Source: Flavobacterium sp. TR2
Lineage (GTDB): Bacteria > Bacteroidota > Bacteroidia > Flavobacteriales > Flavobacteriaceae
Length of the DNA: 64,000 nt
Assembly (NCBI RefSeq): GCF_025252405.1
Contig: NZ_CP104307.1
Coordinates: 4,712,001-4,776,000 of the forward strand
Reading direction: 5' to 3'
Both the position numbers and the translations under genes were made by a program. The notes under the pieces were generated by a model. The model was not told the origin of the DNA and ran no database searches. It worked only from the letters and a program-made list of their open reading frames with translations. Below, piece after piece: positions 17,890-27,081 of the stretch (position 1 is its first letter; each line of letters opens with the position of its first letter).

Positions 17890-19092
17890 ATGCAAATGAT
17901 TTTCCTTAAAAAAACAAAGATACCACAAATACTTTTTTCAATACTTGTTTTAAGTTCTTGTGGTCAAAACAAAAAAACAGCAACAGATACTACTCAGACA
18001 GTCGAAGATACATTACCTAAAATGAAGCCGTTAGGCCCAGAACCAAAAGTTTCTCAGGCGTATAAAAACTCGGTTGTCGGCAGAATAAATCACTTTTATA
18101 ATAAAAACTGGCCAAATAATACTATGAACGGAAGCTTCTTAGTGGCCAAAAATGGACAAATTTTATTTGAAAAATATAATGGTTTTGCCAATAAAAATGA
18201 AGGAACCAAAATAACGCCTGAAACACCTGTACAAATTGCCTCTGTAAGTAAAGTTCTGACTGCGACAGCAGTTTTAAAATTGGTAAACGCAGGTAAAATT
18301 GACTTAGATCAGAAAGTAAATACTATATTAAAAACGTTCCCTTACGAAGAATGCACCATCAGAATGCTATTGGATCATCGCACTGGAATGCGCAATTATG
18401 CTTATTTTACAGATCGTGACAAATCGATTTGGGATAGACATAACCAATTGACTAATAAAGACATTTTAGATATTCTTGCTACAAAAGATATTGGTTTAGA
18501 ATCTAGAACTGGAACTCGTTTTAGCTATTGCAATACCAATTATGCAATGCTGGCTCTTATTATCGAAAAAATTACGGGTTTAAGCTATAAAGAAGCAATG
18601 TCTGAAATGATTTTTAAGCCTCTTGGAATGACTCATACTTACGTTTTTGATGACGACAAAGACAGAAAAAAAATTGTTCCTTCTTATAAAGGTAATGGTG
18701 TAGAAATTGGCTTTGATTATTTGGATAATGTTTATGGGGACAAAAATGTATTTTCGACAGCACGAGATCTTTTAAAATTTGATCGCGCCAGACAATCGCC
18801 AGATTTCTTAAAACCTGAATTATTGAAACAAGTATACACGGGCTACAGCAACGAGCGTAAAGGGACAAAAAATTATGGTCTAGGAATTAGAATGATTAAT
18901 TGGGAAACGGGACAGAATTTCTATTTTCATAATGGCTGGTGGCACGGAAACACCTCATCTTACATTACTTTGATGAAAGAAGGAGTTACGATAATTGCGT
19001 TATCTAACAAGATGACTAGAAATACTTATGCAGTTCGCAAACTAGCTCCAATTTTTGGAGATTATCCTTTTAATTTTAAAGACGAAGAGTAA
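17890..19092 (+). CDS. Serine hydrolase lipoprotein (beta-lactamase/PBP4* class C type)
   Basis: 400 residues. A lipoprotein signal with LSSCG around residues 21-25 is followed by a Thr/Lys-rich linker and a PF00144-type domain. Visible catalytic motifs are ASVSKVLTATAVL (SxxK), FSYCNTNYAML (YxN) and the HNGWWHG loop near the C-terminus (HxG). These occur in class C beta-lactamases, D-alanyl peptidases and esterases; the function cannot be narrowed. It should be anchored in the envelope. No promoter matches both boxes, though a TATATTTG lies at 17869-17876, 14 nt before the ATG. It is followed by a long inverted repeat and then the tmRNA gene. Confidence 0.85.
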   Translation: MQMIFLKKTKIPQILFSILVLSSCGQNKKTATDTTQTVEDTLPKMKPLGPEPKVSQAYKNSVVGRINHFYNKNWPNNTMNGSFLVAKNGQILFEKYNGFANKNEGTKITPETPVQIASVSKVLTATAVLKLVNAGKIDLDQKVNTILKTFPYEECTIRMLLDHRTGMRNYAYFTDRDKSIWDRHNQLTNKDILDILATKDIGLESRTGTRFSYCNTNYAMLALIIEKITGLSYKEAMSEMIFKPLGMTHTYVFDDDKDRKKIVPSYKGNGVEIGFDYLDNVYGDKNVFSTARDLLKFDRARQSPDFLKPELLKQVYTGYSNERKGTKNYGLGIRMINWETGQNFYFHNGWWHGNTSSYITLMKEGVTIIALSNKMTRNTYAVRKLAPIFGDYPFNFKDEE

Positions 19093-19097
19093 AATAT

Positions 19098-19212
19098 AGT
19101 CATAAAGTCGAAAGTCAAAAGTCAGAAAGTCTTAAAACAACTCCCAATCTTGACTTTCGAATTTTGACTTTCGACTTTCGACTTTGGACTTTTGACTTTC
19201 GACTTTATGACT
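19098..19212. repeat. Perfect 26-bp inverted repeat (AAAGTC-rich)
   Basis: Arms at 19098-19123 and 19187-19212 are exact reverse complements. The inside is filled with further AAAGTC/GACTTT words in both orientations. The right arm runs into a T tract, so it may also end the serine hydrolase transcript just ahead of the tmRNA promoter. Confidence 0.75.
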
Positions 19213-19252
19213 TTTTTTTAAAAATTTTAGCAGAAAGTAATTTCAAATAGTA

Positions 19253-19260
19253 TAAATTTG
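19253..19260 (+). promoter_or_regulatory. -7 box of the tmRNA promoter
   Basis: TAAATTTG lies 13 nt before the mature tmRNA 5' end. A clear TTG at the -33 distance is missing (TTTTAG is nearest). Confidence 0.5.
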
Positions 19261-19273
19261 CAGACTTATTTTT

Positions 19274-19668
19274 GGGGTCGACTGGTTTTGACAGCAAGTC
19301 GAATTGAACAGTAAGCACGTCGAGCATTGAGACCTTGCTCGTAAATATAAGATCTCGAACTTTTACACGGCGAAAATAATTACGCTTTAGCTGCATAATC
19401 CGAATCATAGTAAGATTACGCCACGTCTCTACAAGGTAGGGAAGCTGGATTCTCCTGGAAAGCCTTGGTTTGTGGCGTTCCGTCAAGGGGAACCGTAAAA
19501 ATAAACCTAGATTTCCATGAGCTTCGGGTGGATTTCGAAATTTAAGAAGATAAGTGTTGGGTGGTTGTTTCTGGCCTAGCTCAACATCGAAAATTCAATC
19601 AGGAAATAAGCGTGTAGAAAGCTCTTTAGTTGCTTGTTTGGACCCGGGTTCGATTCCCGGCGACTCCA
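19274..19668 (+). ncRNA. ssrA: Transfer-messenger RNA (tmRNA)
   Basis: The 5' end GGGGTCG pairs with the 3' CGACTCC to give the acceptor stem (one G-U pair). The 3' T-arm (GACCCGGGTTCGATTCCCGG) is canonical. The tag reading frame at 19369-19398 encodes GENNYALAA and a TAA stop, with GGC as the resume codon and the proteolysis signal ALAA at the end. Pseudoknot-forming segments fill the space between. The CCA end is not fully encoded (discriminator A, then CA), so it must be added after transcription. It rescues stalled ribosomes together with SmpB, which is not in this window. A bidirectional terminator follows immediately. Confidence 0.97.
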
Positions 19669-19670
19669 CA

Positions 19671-19712
19671 AAAAAGCCTGTAAACTCTTTGTTTACAGGC
19701 TTTTTGTTTTTT
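19671..19712. terminator. Terminator after tmRNA, shared with the convergent gene
   Basis: Perfect 15-bp stem AAAAAGCCTGTAAAC / GTTTACAGGCTTTTT with a 5-nt loop; T tract on the right and A tract on the left. Confidence 0.9.
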
Positions 19713-19748
19713 AGTTAACAATTTAACTGATTTTTTTTTAGAGGAGAT

Positions 19749-21086
19749 TTATCTAACGAGATATAAATAACCTGCTTTCTCTTTCGCATTTCCATTAGCA
19801 TCTACATATTTTAACACATAAAAGTATGTTCCTGTTGGCAATTTTGAGTCTTGATTGATTGTGGCTCTTCCCTCAGAAATACCAATAAAATAATTGCCAT
19901 TTTGCCCATAGTTTTCTGTAGAATAAACTTTTACTCCCCAACGATTAAAAATCTCTAATGTATTGTACTGATAATTATCAAGTCCTTCAATAATCATTTT
20001 ATCATTTCTCCCATCGCCATTTGGACTTATAGCATTAAAGACCTGAATATCACTTTCGACATTGTTATTGGTAACGGAGCTCTCTTTGGTAAAAAAGGAC
20101 TGATCTTCTGATGAAATCGTTGAAAGCGCAATATATGCCCTACTGCTTATTTCGATACCATTTGAAATGGTTGCTGTTGTTGGATTATTAGATTGCCAGC
20201 CATTCTTTGAGGTTTTGTCTCCTGTACTGTTAGGCGAACTACCGTATTGGGTAATAAAACTACTATTTGATTTAAAACCGGAATTGTTTGTATCACTATT
20301 ATGTTGCAATGCAATTATAGCACCCGTATTAGCACTTCCATAAATATTCCAGGTGCGGTCAATACCCTCAATCCCATCTTCTACTGATGCCGAAGTATCA
20401 TAATTGGTAACATTTACATGAATTGTATTCGCTTTTGTCGGATTGACTTTTGCGGGTGTATAATCATTTTCAGCCATACCTACTGGAAATTCAAATGCGC
20501 CTGTATAATTTTCTTTTACGAGATGGCCACTATCATTGGTTACCACAAATTTTGATGCATCATAACCCGTAAGCGTCGCATCCTTGTCTAATACAAGATC
20601 ATGAGTATCTGCATACAAATTTCCAGAAGAAAAAATCATATCAGTACCTAAGCGAGTATTGCTGTTTGCCAGCATCACACCTTTTGAGTTATTGATTTCT
20701 ATACTTGTAAAGGTATTTGAATTACCAGAATTTCCATCATTACCACCATCTAACATTTGTTTTATCGTAAAACCATTGTTAGGATTTGGCTGCTGAAAAG
20801 CAACAGTACCCATACCCACACCTTGCTCAAATGACAGCCATGTTTTATCTGTTCCGTAAATCTGTGCTCCAGGTTCCATTTTAAAATTAGCGCCATAAAA
20901 CAATATTTTAGCATCGTCTTCTATGTACAGCTTTGCATTTGGCCCCAGTGTAACGTCACCATACCATTGCTCCGATTCTCCAGCAGCCACATGATAGGGA
21001 CCATCTATATAAACGGCATCACTTTGTGCTATGCAGGATATCGCAGGTAGTAAAATCAAAAGCCCTAAAATATATTTTTTAAACAT
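19749..21086 (-). CDS. T9SS type B sorting-domain surface protein
   Basis: 445 residues from ATG 21086, chosen because it opens a signal peptide (MFKKYILGLLILLPAISCIA, then Q). The frame runs back to an ATG at 21131 that abuts the previous stop. The central part is beta-rich with no named domain. The last about 90 residues are the gliding-motility-type C-terminal domain: NAISPNGDGRNDKMIIEGLD, then YNTLEIFNRWGVKVY and LPTGTYFYVLKY. This domain directs secretion by the type IX system and surface attachment without an LPS-linked A-type signal. It is the last gene of a five-gene secreted-protein operon and the only one with a visible T9SS signal. Confidence 0.85.
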   Translation of the reverse strand: MFKKYILGLLILLPAISCIAQSDAVYIDGPYHVAAGESEQWYGDVTLGPNAKLYIEDDAKILFYGANFKMEPGAQIYGTDKTWLSFEQGVGMGTVAFQQPNPNNGFTIKQMLDGGNDGNSGNSNTFTSIEINNSKGVMLANSNTRLGTDMIFSSGNLYADTHDLVLDKDATLTGYDASKFVVTNDSGHLVKENYTGAFEFPVGMAENDYTPAKVNPTKANTIHVNVTNYDTSASVEDGIEGIDRTWNIYGSANTGAIIALQHNSDTNNSGFKSNSSFITQYGSSPNSTGDKTSKNGWQSNNPTTATISNGIEISSRAYIALSTISSEDQSFFTKESSVTNNNVESDIQVFNAISPNGDGRNDKMIIEGLDNYQYNTLEIFNRWGVKVYSTENYGQNGNYFIGISEGRATINQDSKLPTGTYFYVLKYVDANGNAKEKAGYLYLVR

Positions 21087-21131
21087 TCTTCCTATTATTT
21101 TACATTGCACTTTTTGAATCCTAAAAAACAT

Positions 21132-22646
21132 TTAAGGAATTATGGTACCTCCGTTATTTACAATTGTGTTGGCAATGGCAAAACCATTTTTATTTAAAGT
21201 AGCACCTGCGTTAATGGTAATGATTCCCGTTCCAAAAGCATTTACGTTACCAGCCTTAACTATACCACCATTAATAGTAACACCGCCTGTAAAAGTATTA
21301 TTCCCATTTAAGACCAATGTACCGGCACTCTTTTTAACCAAACTTCCATCACCACTTACAACAGCCCCTATTGTATAAATATAACCATAAGTATCAACTG
21401 ATGAGCTGGTGCCTGCAGTTAAAGAACAACCCGTTCCTCCCATATTAGAATTTTCATTCCAGCAACCTACAGTGCCACCGCTTAAAACAATAGGCAAATT
21501 ATAAGTGCGAACACCAATGTTAGCAGCCCCTGTTAAAAATGTTGCTCCCTGATTTACAGTAATACGGGAATCTCCGCCGTAATTGGCGTTATTGGCATAA
21601 AATCCTTTTGCACGTACCACAGCTCCAGAGTTAAAAGTAGCTTGTACAGCTCCTCCATTTACACCTGAACCAGATGCTTCTCCACTTGTTATATAATTAT
21701 CAACAGTAAGTGTAGCATTATCAACCACCAAATACCCCGCTGCACCATAACTATTACCTTTACCTGTACTAATGTATGCCACATGAATATTTCCAGAAGA
21801 TATAGAAATTGTTGAGCAACCGTAACCGTTTATACCGTATTGTGTTATATTTCCTGTAAGTTTTAGTGTCCCAGCTGCGACATATCCACTTTGTCCTGGA
21901 GCATATGCCTCTATAGTGGCTGATGAAATACTCCCAGTAGTGCTACCATTTGCTGTTGCATAATTATTTGTTACATTTTGTACATATTGACTACAGTCGT
22001 ATCGAACAATTGCATTGTTAACTATATTACCACCTGCACCAAATCCTATCCCATTAGGTAGATTTACAATTCCCTCCTTAACAAAACTAGGTTCTGCAAA
22101 AGAACTGACTCCTGTTAAATTAAGTGTCCCCTTTCCGGTCTTTATAATTCCCGTTGTACCAATTATAGGGCAAGCAATAGTTACATTTAAAGCATTTTCC
22201 GTAAAAATATTAAATCTTGTTGCGCAAGGTGATAGAGTTCCACCTGTTAATGTAAAATTACCACCTGCAGCAGGTCTAAAAGAAAGCGATTTAACACTTG
22301 TAATAGGTTCTGTCAAAGTTATTGTTCCTGCATTTCCTATTCCCGGATTACCTCCAAAAACTGCTTCAGAACATTTTGGAAAAACAAGCCACTTTGTGTT
22401 ATTTGTTCCTTGCACAATTGTTTGACTGTGCAACCAATTAGCTGTGTTTGTATCCCAATTTCCTGAACCATTATCTATTTTACCATTAGAAGCAATATTG
22501 TCCCATATCAAACTATTTATTGATTGATTATTAAGCCAAAATTGCTGTGTTGGAACTTGTGACTGCATGTAAAAACTATTAATCAACAACAAAACTCCCA
22601 TAGTTTTATACCACAGACATTGATAAAATGAGAATAACCTTTGCAT
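21132..22646 (-). CDS. Secreted beta-helix protein with autotransporter-associated beta-strand repeats
   Basis: 504 residues, rich in Gly, Asn, Thr, Ser, Val and Ile. The C-terminal part has the passenger-associated repeat signature (LVLNGNNTFTGGVTINGGIV, then NAFGTGIITINAGATLNKNG). Similar repeats occur through the body (GIIKTGKGTLNLTGVSSF), predicting a right-handed beta-helix. The N-terminus is hydrophobic; an internal Met at residue 16 (MGVLLLINSFYMQSQ) may be the real start. There is no T9SS C-terminal domain: the chain ends right after a repeat. It directly abuts the next gene, whose frame opens at the following base. It could be a surface partner of the T9SS protein encoded next. Confidence 0.75.
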   Translation of the reverse strand: MQRLFSFYQCLWYKTMGVLLLINSFYMQSQVPTQQFWLNNQSINSLIWDNIASNGKIDNGSGNWDTNTANWLHSQTIVQGTNNTKWLVFPKCSEAVFGGNPGIGNAGTITLTEPITSVKSLSFRPAAGGNFTLTGGTLSPCATRFNIFTENALNVTIACPIIGTTGIIKTGKGTLNLTGVSSFAEPSFVKEGIVNLPNGIGFGAGGNIVNNAIVRYDCSQYVQNVTNNYATANGSTTGSISSATIEAYAPGQSGYVAAGTLKLTGNITQYGINGYGCSTISISSGNIHVAYISTGKGNSYGAAGYLVVDNATLTVDNYITSGEASGSGVNGGAVQATFNSGAVVRAKGFYANNANYGGDSRITVNQGATFLTGAANIGVRTYNLPIVLSGGTVGCWNENSNMGGTGCSLTAGTSSSVDTYGYIYTIGAVVSGDGSLVKKSAGTLVLNGNNTFTGGVTINGGIVKAGNVNAFGTGIITINAGATLNKNGFAIANTIVNNGGTIIP

Positions 22647-22656
22647 AGAAAATAGA

Positions 22657-23961
22657 TTAATTGTAATTATTACCTACCGTCCACCAAAAAGTGGTACCAT
22701 CATACATAAACGATAAAATATCTACAGCACCAGCCAAAGGTGTAAGTGTCACAATACCTCCTCCGCCATTTATAACTTTATTTGACCCAGCAGCAAAAAT
22801 TAAAGTACTAGTGCCTGAATTGGTCACGATAATAGTACCATACATTCCCGCTTTTGCGTTAGAAACGGTAAGTGTATTATTCCCTCCCGATAATGTCCAT
22901 TTGGCTGTAGCACCTTTACTTAAGTCCCAAGTATAAGCAGCACCTGTAGCCGTTGCCTGTACAGGAGTCGTGTAATTGTTTGCGCTTACAGTGCCTTTCA
23001 CTTCTAATTTTTCGGTCGGAGTAGCCGTTCCGATACCTACTTTTTGAGAGGCATCTATACGCATTGCTTCTATATTATTTGTTATAATAGGAAGATCGTA
23101 ATTGTTTTTTGTCCCAATAGCTTGTTGTCCGGCCATTGTATTACCTCCCTGCAGCCATGCGGTTGACGAAGGTGTTGCAGGCACATATTTATTTTGACCA
23201 ACTGACCATGCCCAAGTAGAGTTATCAATTGTTGATAGATAGGTAACATCTGGATTTTGTAAGTCATTAGGAACAAAAACGGGACCTCCTGAATTCGGAT
23301 TTGCAGTATTAAAATCAACAATATTTTCGCCTACATTTCGTAATACCACATCTCCATTTGCATCTACGGTAAGAAATTTACTTGAAGCCACAGTCGGAGC
23401 CACAGCATTTGTCAAATTAGTTAATCTTAACCCGCTATTTCCTGCTGTACCCTGACTGATTTCCAGTTTATTATTAGGAGCAGCAGTACCAATACCTACA
23501 TTTTGTGAAGCATTTATACGTATTGCTTCGGTGGCATTGGTCTTTATAACTAAATCCTTTGCATCTGTAGTTCCTAAAAAGTTAGTTCCGGGAGTTGTTC
23601 CGGCATTTCCTTTTGTCAGCCATGCAAATTGACCAGCATCAGTTTGCCTCACTGCACCAGTTGCCGAATCCCAAGTAAGTAATTTATCTGTAGAAGTTCC
23701 CTGAAGAAGATCCTGTAAAACTAATGGAGATATCCCCTCTCCTTTAACAACCAAACGTGCTGCCAATATTGCGGTGGTATCTACCCCGATACCTACACTA
23801 AAATTTTTATTTTTATTGAATATATTATCACCTACTTTAAACCATTTACTAGAATCTACATATGTTACAGTACCTTTATTATCAACAACCCTTACTTTCT
23901 TCTGTGAAAAAAGCATCAAAGGGAGTAAGAATATCCATAAAATTATTGCGTATTTATTCAT
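22657..23961 (-). CDS. Secreted tail-fibre-like repeat protein
   Basis: 434 residues with signal peptide MNKYAIILWIFLLPLMLFSQ. The mature start reads KKVRVVDNKGTVTY, a segment almost repeated in the protein encoded at 24124-24855 (GSVRVVDNKGTIKY). The body contains two bacterial tail-fibre-like repeats (INASQNVGIGTAAPNNKLEI and IDASQKVGIGTATPTEKLEV) and a KLLTWDSATGAVRQ segment that recurs as HILAIDPATGVIRQ in the first gene of the operon. The C-terminal part is beta-rich. Such proteins in Bacteroidota are believed to be extracellular fibrous structures; no enzymatic motif is present. It lies 10 nt from the next gene. Confidence 0.7.
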   Translation of the reverse strand: MNKYAIILWIFLLPLMLFSQKKVRVVDNKGTVTYVDSSKWFKVGDNIFNKNKNFSVGIGVDTTAILAARLVVKGEGISPLVLQDLLQGTSTDKLLTWDSATGAVRQTDAGQFAWLTKGNAGTTPGTNFLGTTDAKDLVIKTNATEAIRINASQNVGIGTAAPNNKLEISQGTAGNSGLRLTNLTNAVAPTVASSKFLTVDANGDVVLRNVGENIVDFNTANPNSGGPVFVPNDLQNPDVTYLSTIDNSTWAWSVGQNKYVPATPSSTAWLQGGNTMAGQQAIGTKNNYDLPIITNNIEAMRIDASQKVGIGTATPTEKLEVKGTVSANNYTTPVQATATGAAYTWDLSKGATAKWTLSGGNNTLTVSNAKAGMYGTIIVTNSGTSTLIFAAGSNKVINGGGGIVTLTPLAGAVDILSFMYDGTTFWWTVGNNYN

Positions 23962-24077
23962 CTGAGTTTAGTTTAAAGATAATCTGACAATTATATTTAC
24001 AATACTATTACGTTCTAAAAAAATTAAATAAATTTAATCTTTTTAAATTAAAAAAAGAAACCAACAATCTAATAATA

Positions 24078-24112
24078 AGCAGTTTACAAAAATACCTGGT
24101 TTGCAAACTGCT
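24078..24112 (-). terminator. Hairpin after the second gene of the surface operon
   Basis: AGCAGTTTACAAA / TTTGCAAACTGCT (one wobble pair) with a 9-nt loop and only a moderate T run on the minus strand. It may attenuate rather than end transcription. Confidence 0.45.
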
Positions 24113-24123
24113 CATAAAAACTA

Positions 24124-24855
24124 TTATTTAATCCAGTGAATTTCAATTTTATCACCAGTAATAAAAGCGTAATCGTCCGGATCAGTACCTCCTACATTTT
24201 TAACTGTAACTCCTGTACCAGCTGCCAATGTATAGTCAGTACCAGCAATAAGTTTTACACCATTACGATACACCCAAACTTTTTGTACGCTTGTAGGTAA
24301 AGTTGCGTCTGCAAAAACTACATCAGCACCTGCTGTTGCTGTTTTTAATGTTTCGCCACCATTTACTAAATCTGACATCAGCATTTTCTTAGTAGTTCCT
24401 GTTGCTTCATCACGTACCAAAAGTGTAAAACCAGTTCCTGTACCATGTTTAGATTTATCAGTTGCATCTGTAGAAGCTAAATCAGTCGATTTGATCAACT
24501 CAATTCCATCCAATGCAAAAACTTTTCCTGCCGCATCAATATAAGTATCATCTGTCAATGCTCCTCCTAATTGCCAGGTCGTAATAATTCCGCCAGCCGG
24601 AGCCGTACTTGTAACTTGAGTAATACCATTTTTTACTTGCAAATATTTGATTGTTCCCTTGTTATCAACTACTCTCACTGAGCCCTGAGTTGCAGCTGTT
24701 CCGTCTCCTATCTGACCTAAAGTTGTAGGCGCCTGCTTCGCAATTGTAGCTGCTTTTTCCTGTGCCTGAGCTCCATATCCTGCTAAAAGCAGTGAAAAAA
24801 CTATACTCGTTTTAAAAATTGTCTTTTTTAGTGTTCCATTCATTTCCATTTTCAT
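24124..24855 (-). CDS. Secreted protein with VRVVDNKGT motif and C-terminal RNG...GD domain
   Basis: 243 residues. Signal peptide after a short polar start (MKMEMNG, then KTSIVFSLLLAGYGAQAQ); two later Met codons are possible starts. After the signal comes GSVRVVDNKGTIKYLQVKNG, shared with the next gene. The C-terminal 55 residues (VQKVWVYRNGVKLIAGTDYT ... FITGDKIEIHWIK) resemble the end of the preceding operon protein (KIQVFRNGAEIEF ... GDEVKIYQWE). This suggests a common terminal beta-sandwich module. Rich in Gly, Thr, Ala and Asp, without cysteines in the mature part. The function is unknown; assembly into a surface structure with its neighbours is inferred. Confidence 0.7.
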   Translation of the reverse strand: MKMEMNGTLKKTIFKTSIVFSLLLAGYGAQAQEKAATIAKQAPTTLGQIGDGTAATQGSVRVVDNKGTIKYLQVKNGITQVTSTAPAGGIITTWQLGGALTDDTYIDAAGKVFALDGIELIKSTDLASTDATDKSKHGTGTGFTLLVRDEATGTTKKMLMSDLVNGGETLKTATAGADVVFADATLPTSVQKVWVYRNGVKLIAGTDYTLAAGTGVTVKNVGGTDPDDYAFITGDKIEIHWIK

Positions 24856-24901
24856 TTTGATTTAAAATTTATAGTTATTTATTATTAATTGTATTACCCA
24901 G

Positions 24902-25687
24902 TTATTCCCACTGGTAAATTTTTACTTCATCTCCGGCCAGACAGCCACCGTTAGTATCAGGGTACAAGACCAGCGAAATTTGATTCTCTCCCTTTTTGGC
25001 TGTAAATTCTATCTCCGCTCCGTTTCTGAAAACCTGTATTTTGTCTAAAGAATTTATTACTGATGGAGTCGTAAAAATTATTTGCCCATTTGTTGCTACA
25101 ATTTTCTGTTGCAACATCTTGTTACTTAAGTTATTTGAACTAATTTGCCGGATAACTCCGGTTGCCGGATCAATCGCCAAAATATGGTCTGCTGTTTTTG
25201 CCTCTTGTAGCCCGGACAGCGCCAACGTGTTACTATCTGTTGTGCCTATCGTGACTGGTTCTGTAAGATTCCCACCCAGTTTTAACGTTTGACCGGATTT
25301 TGTTAATCCGTTACCAGCATCAAAGGAGCTTTGTCCTATTTGTGATGAAAACAATATCCATTTTGTTCCGTCATTATAATATACTCCGGGAGTTACATCA
25401 TTTACAGTAGTGGTATTATAAACCTGCATTCCTGCAACGTGAGCCATTAAAGGCGTAGCCTCTTTTGTAGATGATAAAGCTACCCGAGGCATCAAAAACC
25501 CCTTTGTAGCATTTGCATCTCCCAATTCAAGATAAGCGTTTGGATTAGATGCTCTTGGCGCTCCTCCTATTTTAGTCTGAGCACCAACTTTTGATGATAG
25601 GAAAGAAATAAAACATACCATCAATAAGAATTTAAACGTCTTATTTACACATTCATCCATTACAACCAATCTTATTGCCATTTTCAA
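24902..25687 (-). CDS. Secreted protein, first gene of the surface operon
   Basis: 261 residues. The frame begins MKMAIRLVVMDECVNKTFKF; the ATG at residue 10 would give a more normal signal peptide ending near SSKVGAQ. The mature N-terminus (PNAYLELGDANATKGFLMPR, GMQVYNTTTVNDVTPGVYYN, WILFSS) is typical of Bacteroidota surface repeat proteins that precede tail-fibre-like segments. HILAIDPATGVIRQ matches a segment of the third gene. The C-terminal module KIQVFRNG ... GDEVKIYQW matches the second gene. A TATCTTTG box sits on the minus strand at 25831-25824, giving a leader of about 130 nt. No known function. Confidence 0.7.
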   Translation of the reverse strand: MKMAIRLVVMDECVNKTFKFLLMVCFISFLSSKVGAQTKIGGAPRASNPNAYLELGDANATKGFLMPRVALSSTKEATPLMAHVAGMQVYNTTTVNDVTPGVYYNDGTKWILFSSQIGQSSFDAGNGLTKSGQTLKLGGNLTEPVTIGTTDSNTLALSGLQEAKTADHILAIDPATGVIRQISSNNLSNKMLQQKIVATNGQIIFTTPSVINSLDKIQVFRNGAEIEFTAKKGENQISLVLYPDTNGGCLAGDEVKIYQWE

Positions 25688-26104
25688 TCTTTTTAAATAA
25701 TATTTGCTTGATTTACTCTTTAAAATCGCCAGTAAACATTTCTAATAATCAGAATAAGAGGCTATACTGTTCGTATTTATTACAGTATTTTTGTTCCTCA
25801 ATTATTTCTTTCAAATAACGGGGCAAAGATAAGTTCATGATTATCAGCCGAACGTCAGTATCGGACATAAAAAAGTAAACATAAGACACAATATCGCTTA
25901 CGTTTTCTTGAATTTTAGGAACGAATTAGGTACAATTTTAGACACTTAAGCTAAAAGCAGAGGAAAGATTTAGGGAGGAAATAGTAACGCTGCAACAGGC
26001 GAAAAACCTTAATTTCCGGGGTGAAATTAAATTATTTGCAGTTGATTGTTTTCCCCGATTTCCTAAAGGTAATAGAGTACGGGTTGAATTTTTTTGATTG
26101 ATTC
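25688..26104. other. 417-bp spacer between the surface operon and oxyR
   Basis: No credible gene on either strand. The minus strand carries a TATCTTTG -7 box at 25831-25824 that could start the surface operon; I see no TTG at the matching -33 position. The remainder toward 26100 is less AT-rich (for example CCGGGGTGAAATT near 26020) without a hairpin I can assign. Confidence 0.4.
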
Positions 26105-27043
26105 TTATTGCAGTGGAATAATCGTTTTACAGCTTTTATCCAACATCGACTGCGGAATAGCATCTAAAATACAGTTATTCAATACCTTAATTAATTTTTC
26201 TTTTATAAAATGCCTATGTGTTACCAGGCCAATTTCTCTAACAGGTGATGGTTTTTCAAATCTGCTTAGTTTCTGTTTTTGTTCTGTTGTAAGCATTGAA
26301 AGGGTCAATTCAGGCAAAATCGTACATCCCATATTCAGATCGACCATTTTTCGGATGGTTTCTATGCTTCCTGACTGATAATTTAATTTTAAACTGGTAA
26401 AATCTTTCTTTCTCAATTCACATAGATTAAAAACTTGATTTCTAAAGCAATGACCTTCCTCTAATAAAAGTAAATTGTTAGGATTTACATCTTTAGGTAA
26501 AATGTGTTGTTTTGATTTGGAAAGTACATCGGTATTGCTGTAATAGAAGAATTCTTCATAAAACAATGTCGATTCTTTCAGGTCATTATTTAAAAGCGGT
26601 ATTGCCAAAATTCCGACATCTAAAGATCCTTCCAACAACTTTTCCTGTATTTCGCTTGTGGTGTACTCATTTATAGTAAGCGCGACGTCCTGATAAGTAT
26701 CTAGAAATTGTTTTATAAATAGAGGCAATAAATATGGCGCCAGAGACGGAATAATCCCTATTCGAAGTTCTCCTTTAACTTCGTCTTTCTCTTCATTAAT
26801 AATATCCTGAATTCGATAAATCTCGCGCAAAGATTTTTTTGCCTGCTCTATAATTTTCTTTCCAATAGCAGTAGGCTCAACGGGATGTTTGTTTCGATCA
26901 AATAAAATTACATTAAGTTCTTCTTCGAGCTTTTTTATCATGGCACTCAGTGTGGCTTGAGTAATAAAGCATGATTCTGAGGCCTTTAAAAAATGTCGGT
27001 GTTTATCAACCGCTAAAACGTACTCAAGTTGCTGAATATTCAT
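26105..27043 (-). CDS. oxyR: Hydrogen peroxide-sensing LysR-type regulator OxyR
   Basis: 312 residues, LysR family. The N-terminal winged helix-turn-helix (MNIQQLEYVLAVDKHRHFLK, then ASESCFITQATLSAMIKKLE) is followed by a substrate-binding-like domain. The redox pair lies in GHCFRNQVFNLC: by direct count these are Cys199 and Cys208, the same numbers as the peroxidatic and resolving cysteines of E. coli OxyR. It is divergent from an exported catalase gene across a 93-bp spacer, the standard arrangement for a regulator and its target. Oxidation by H2O2 would form the disulfide and switch on the catalase operon. Confidence 0.92.
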   Translation of the reverse strand: MNIQQLEYVLAVDKHRHFLKASESCFITQATLSAMIKKLEEELNVILFDRNKHPVEPTAIGKKIIEQAKKSLREIYRIQDIINEEKDEVKGELRIGIIPSLAPYLLPLFIKQFLDTYQDVALTINEYTTSEIQEKLLEGSLDVGILAIPLLNNDLKESTLFYEEFFYYSNTDVLSKSKQHILPKDVNPNNLLLLEEGHCFRNQVFNLCELRKKDFTSLKLNYQSGSIETIRKMVDLNMGCTILPELTLSMLTTEQKQKLSRFEKPSPVREIGLVTHRHFIKEKLIKVLNNCILDAIPQSMLDKSCKTIIPLQ

Positions 27044-27081
27044 GTGTTAGATTTTATCAATATATTCATACAAAAAATCAG

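Noticed and set aside
19640..19668. Separate tRNA gene
   Set aside because: The T-arm and acceptor strand belong to the tmRNA, whose 5' half is at 19274.
21142..22936. Long minus/plus overlapping frames opposite the surface-protein genes (for example 22015-22425)
   Set aside because: Val/Pro/Leu-rich shadows caused by the repetitive Gly/Thr/Asn codons of the real minus-strand genes, which have signal peptides and known repeat types.
25800..26100. Small RNA or transposon end in the spacer before the surface operon
   Set aside because: No hairpin with a T tract, no terminal inverted repeats and no transposase fragment could be found.
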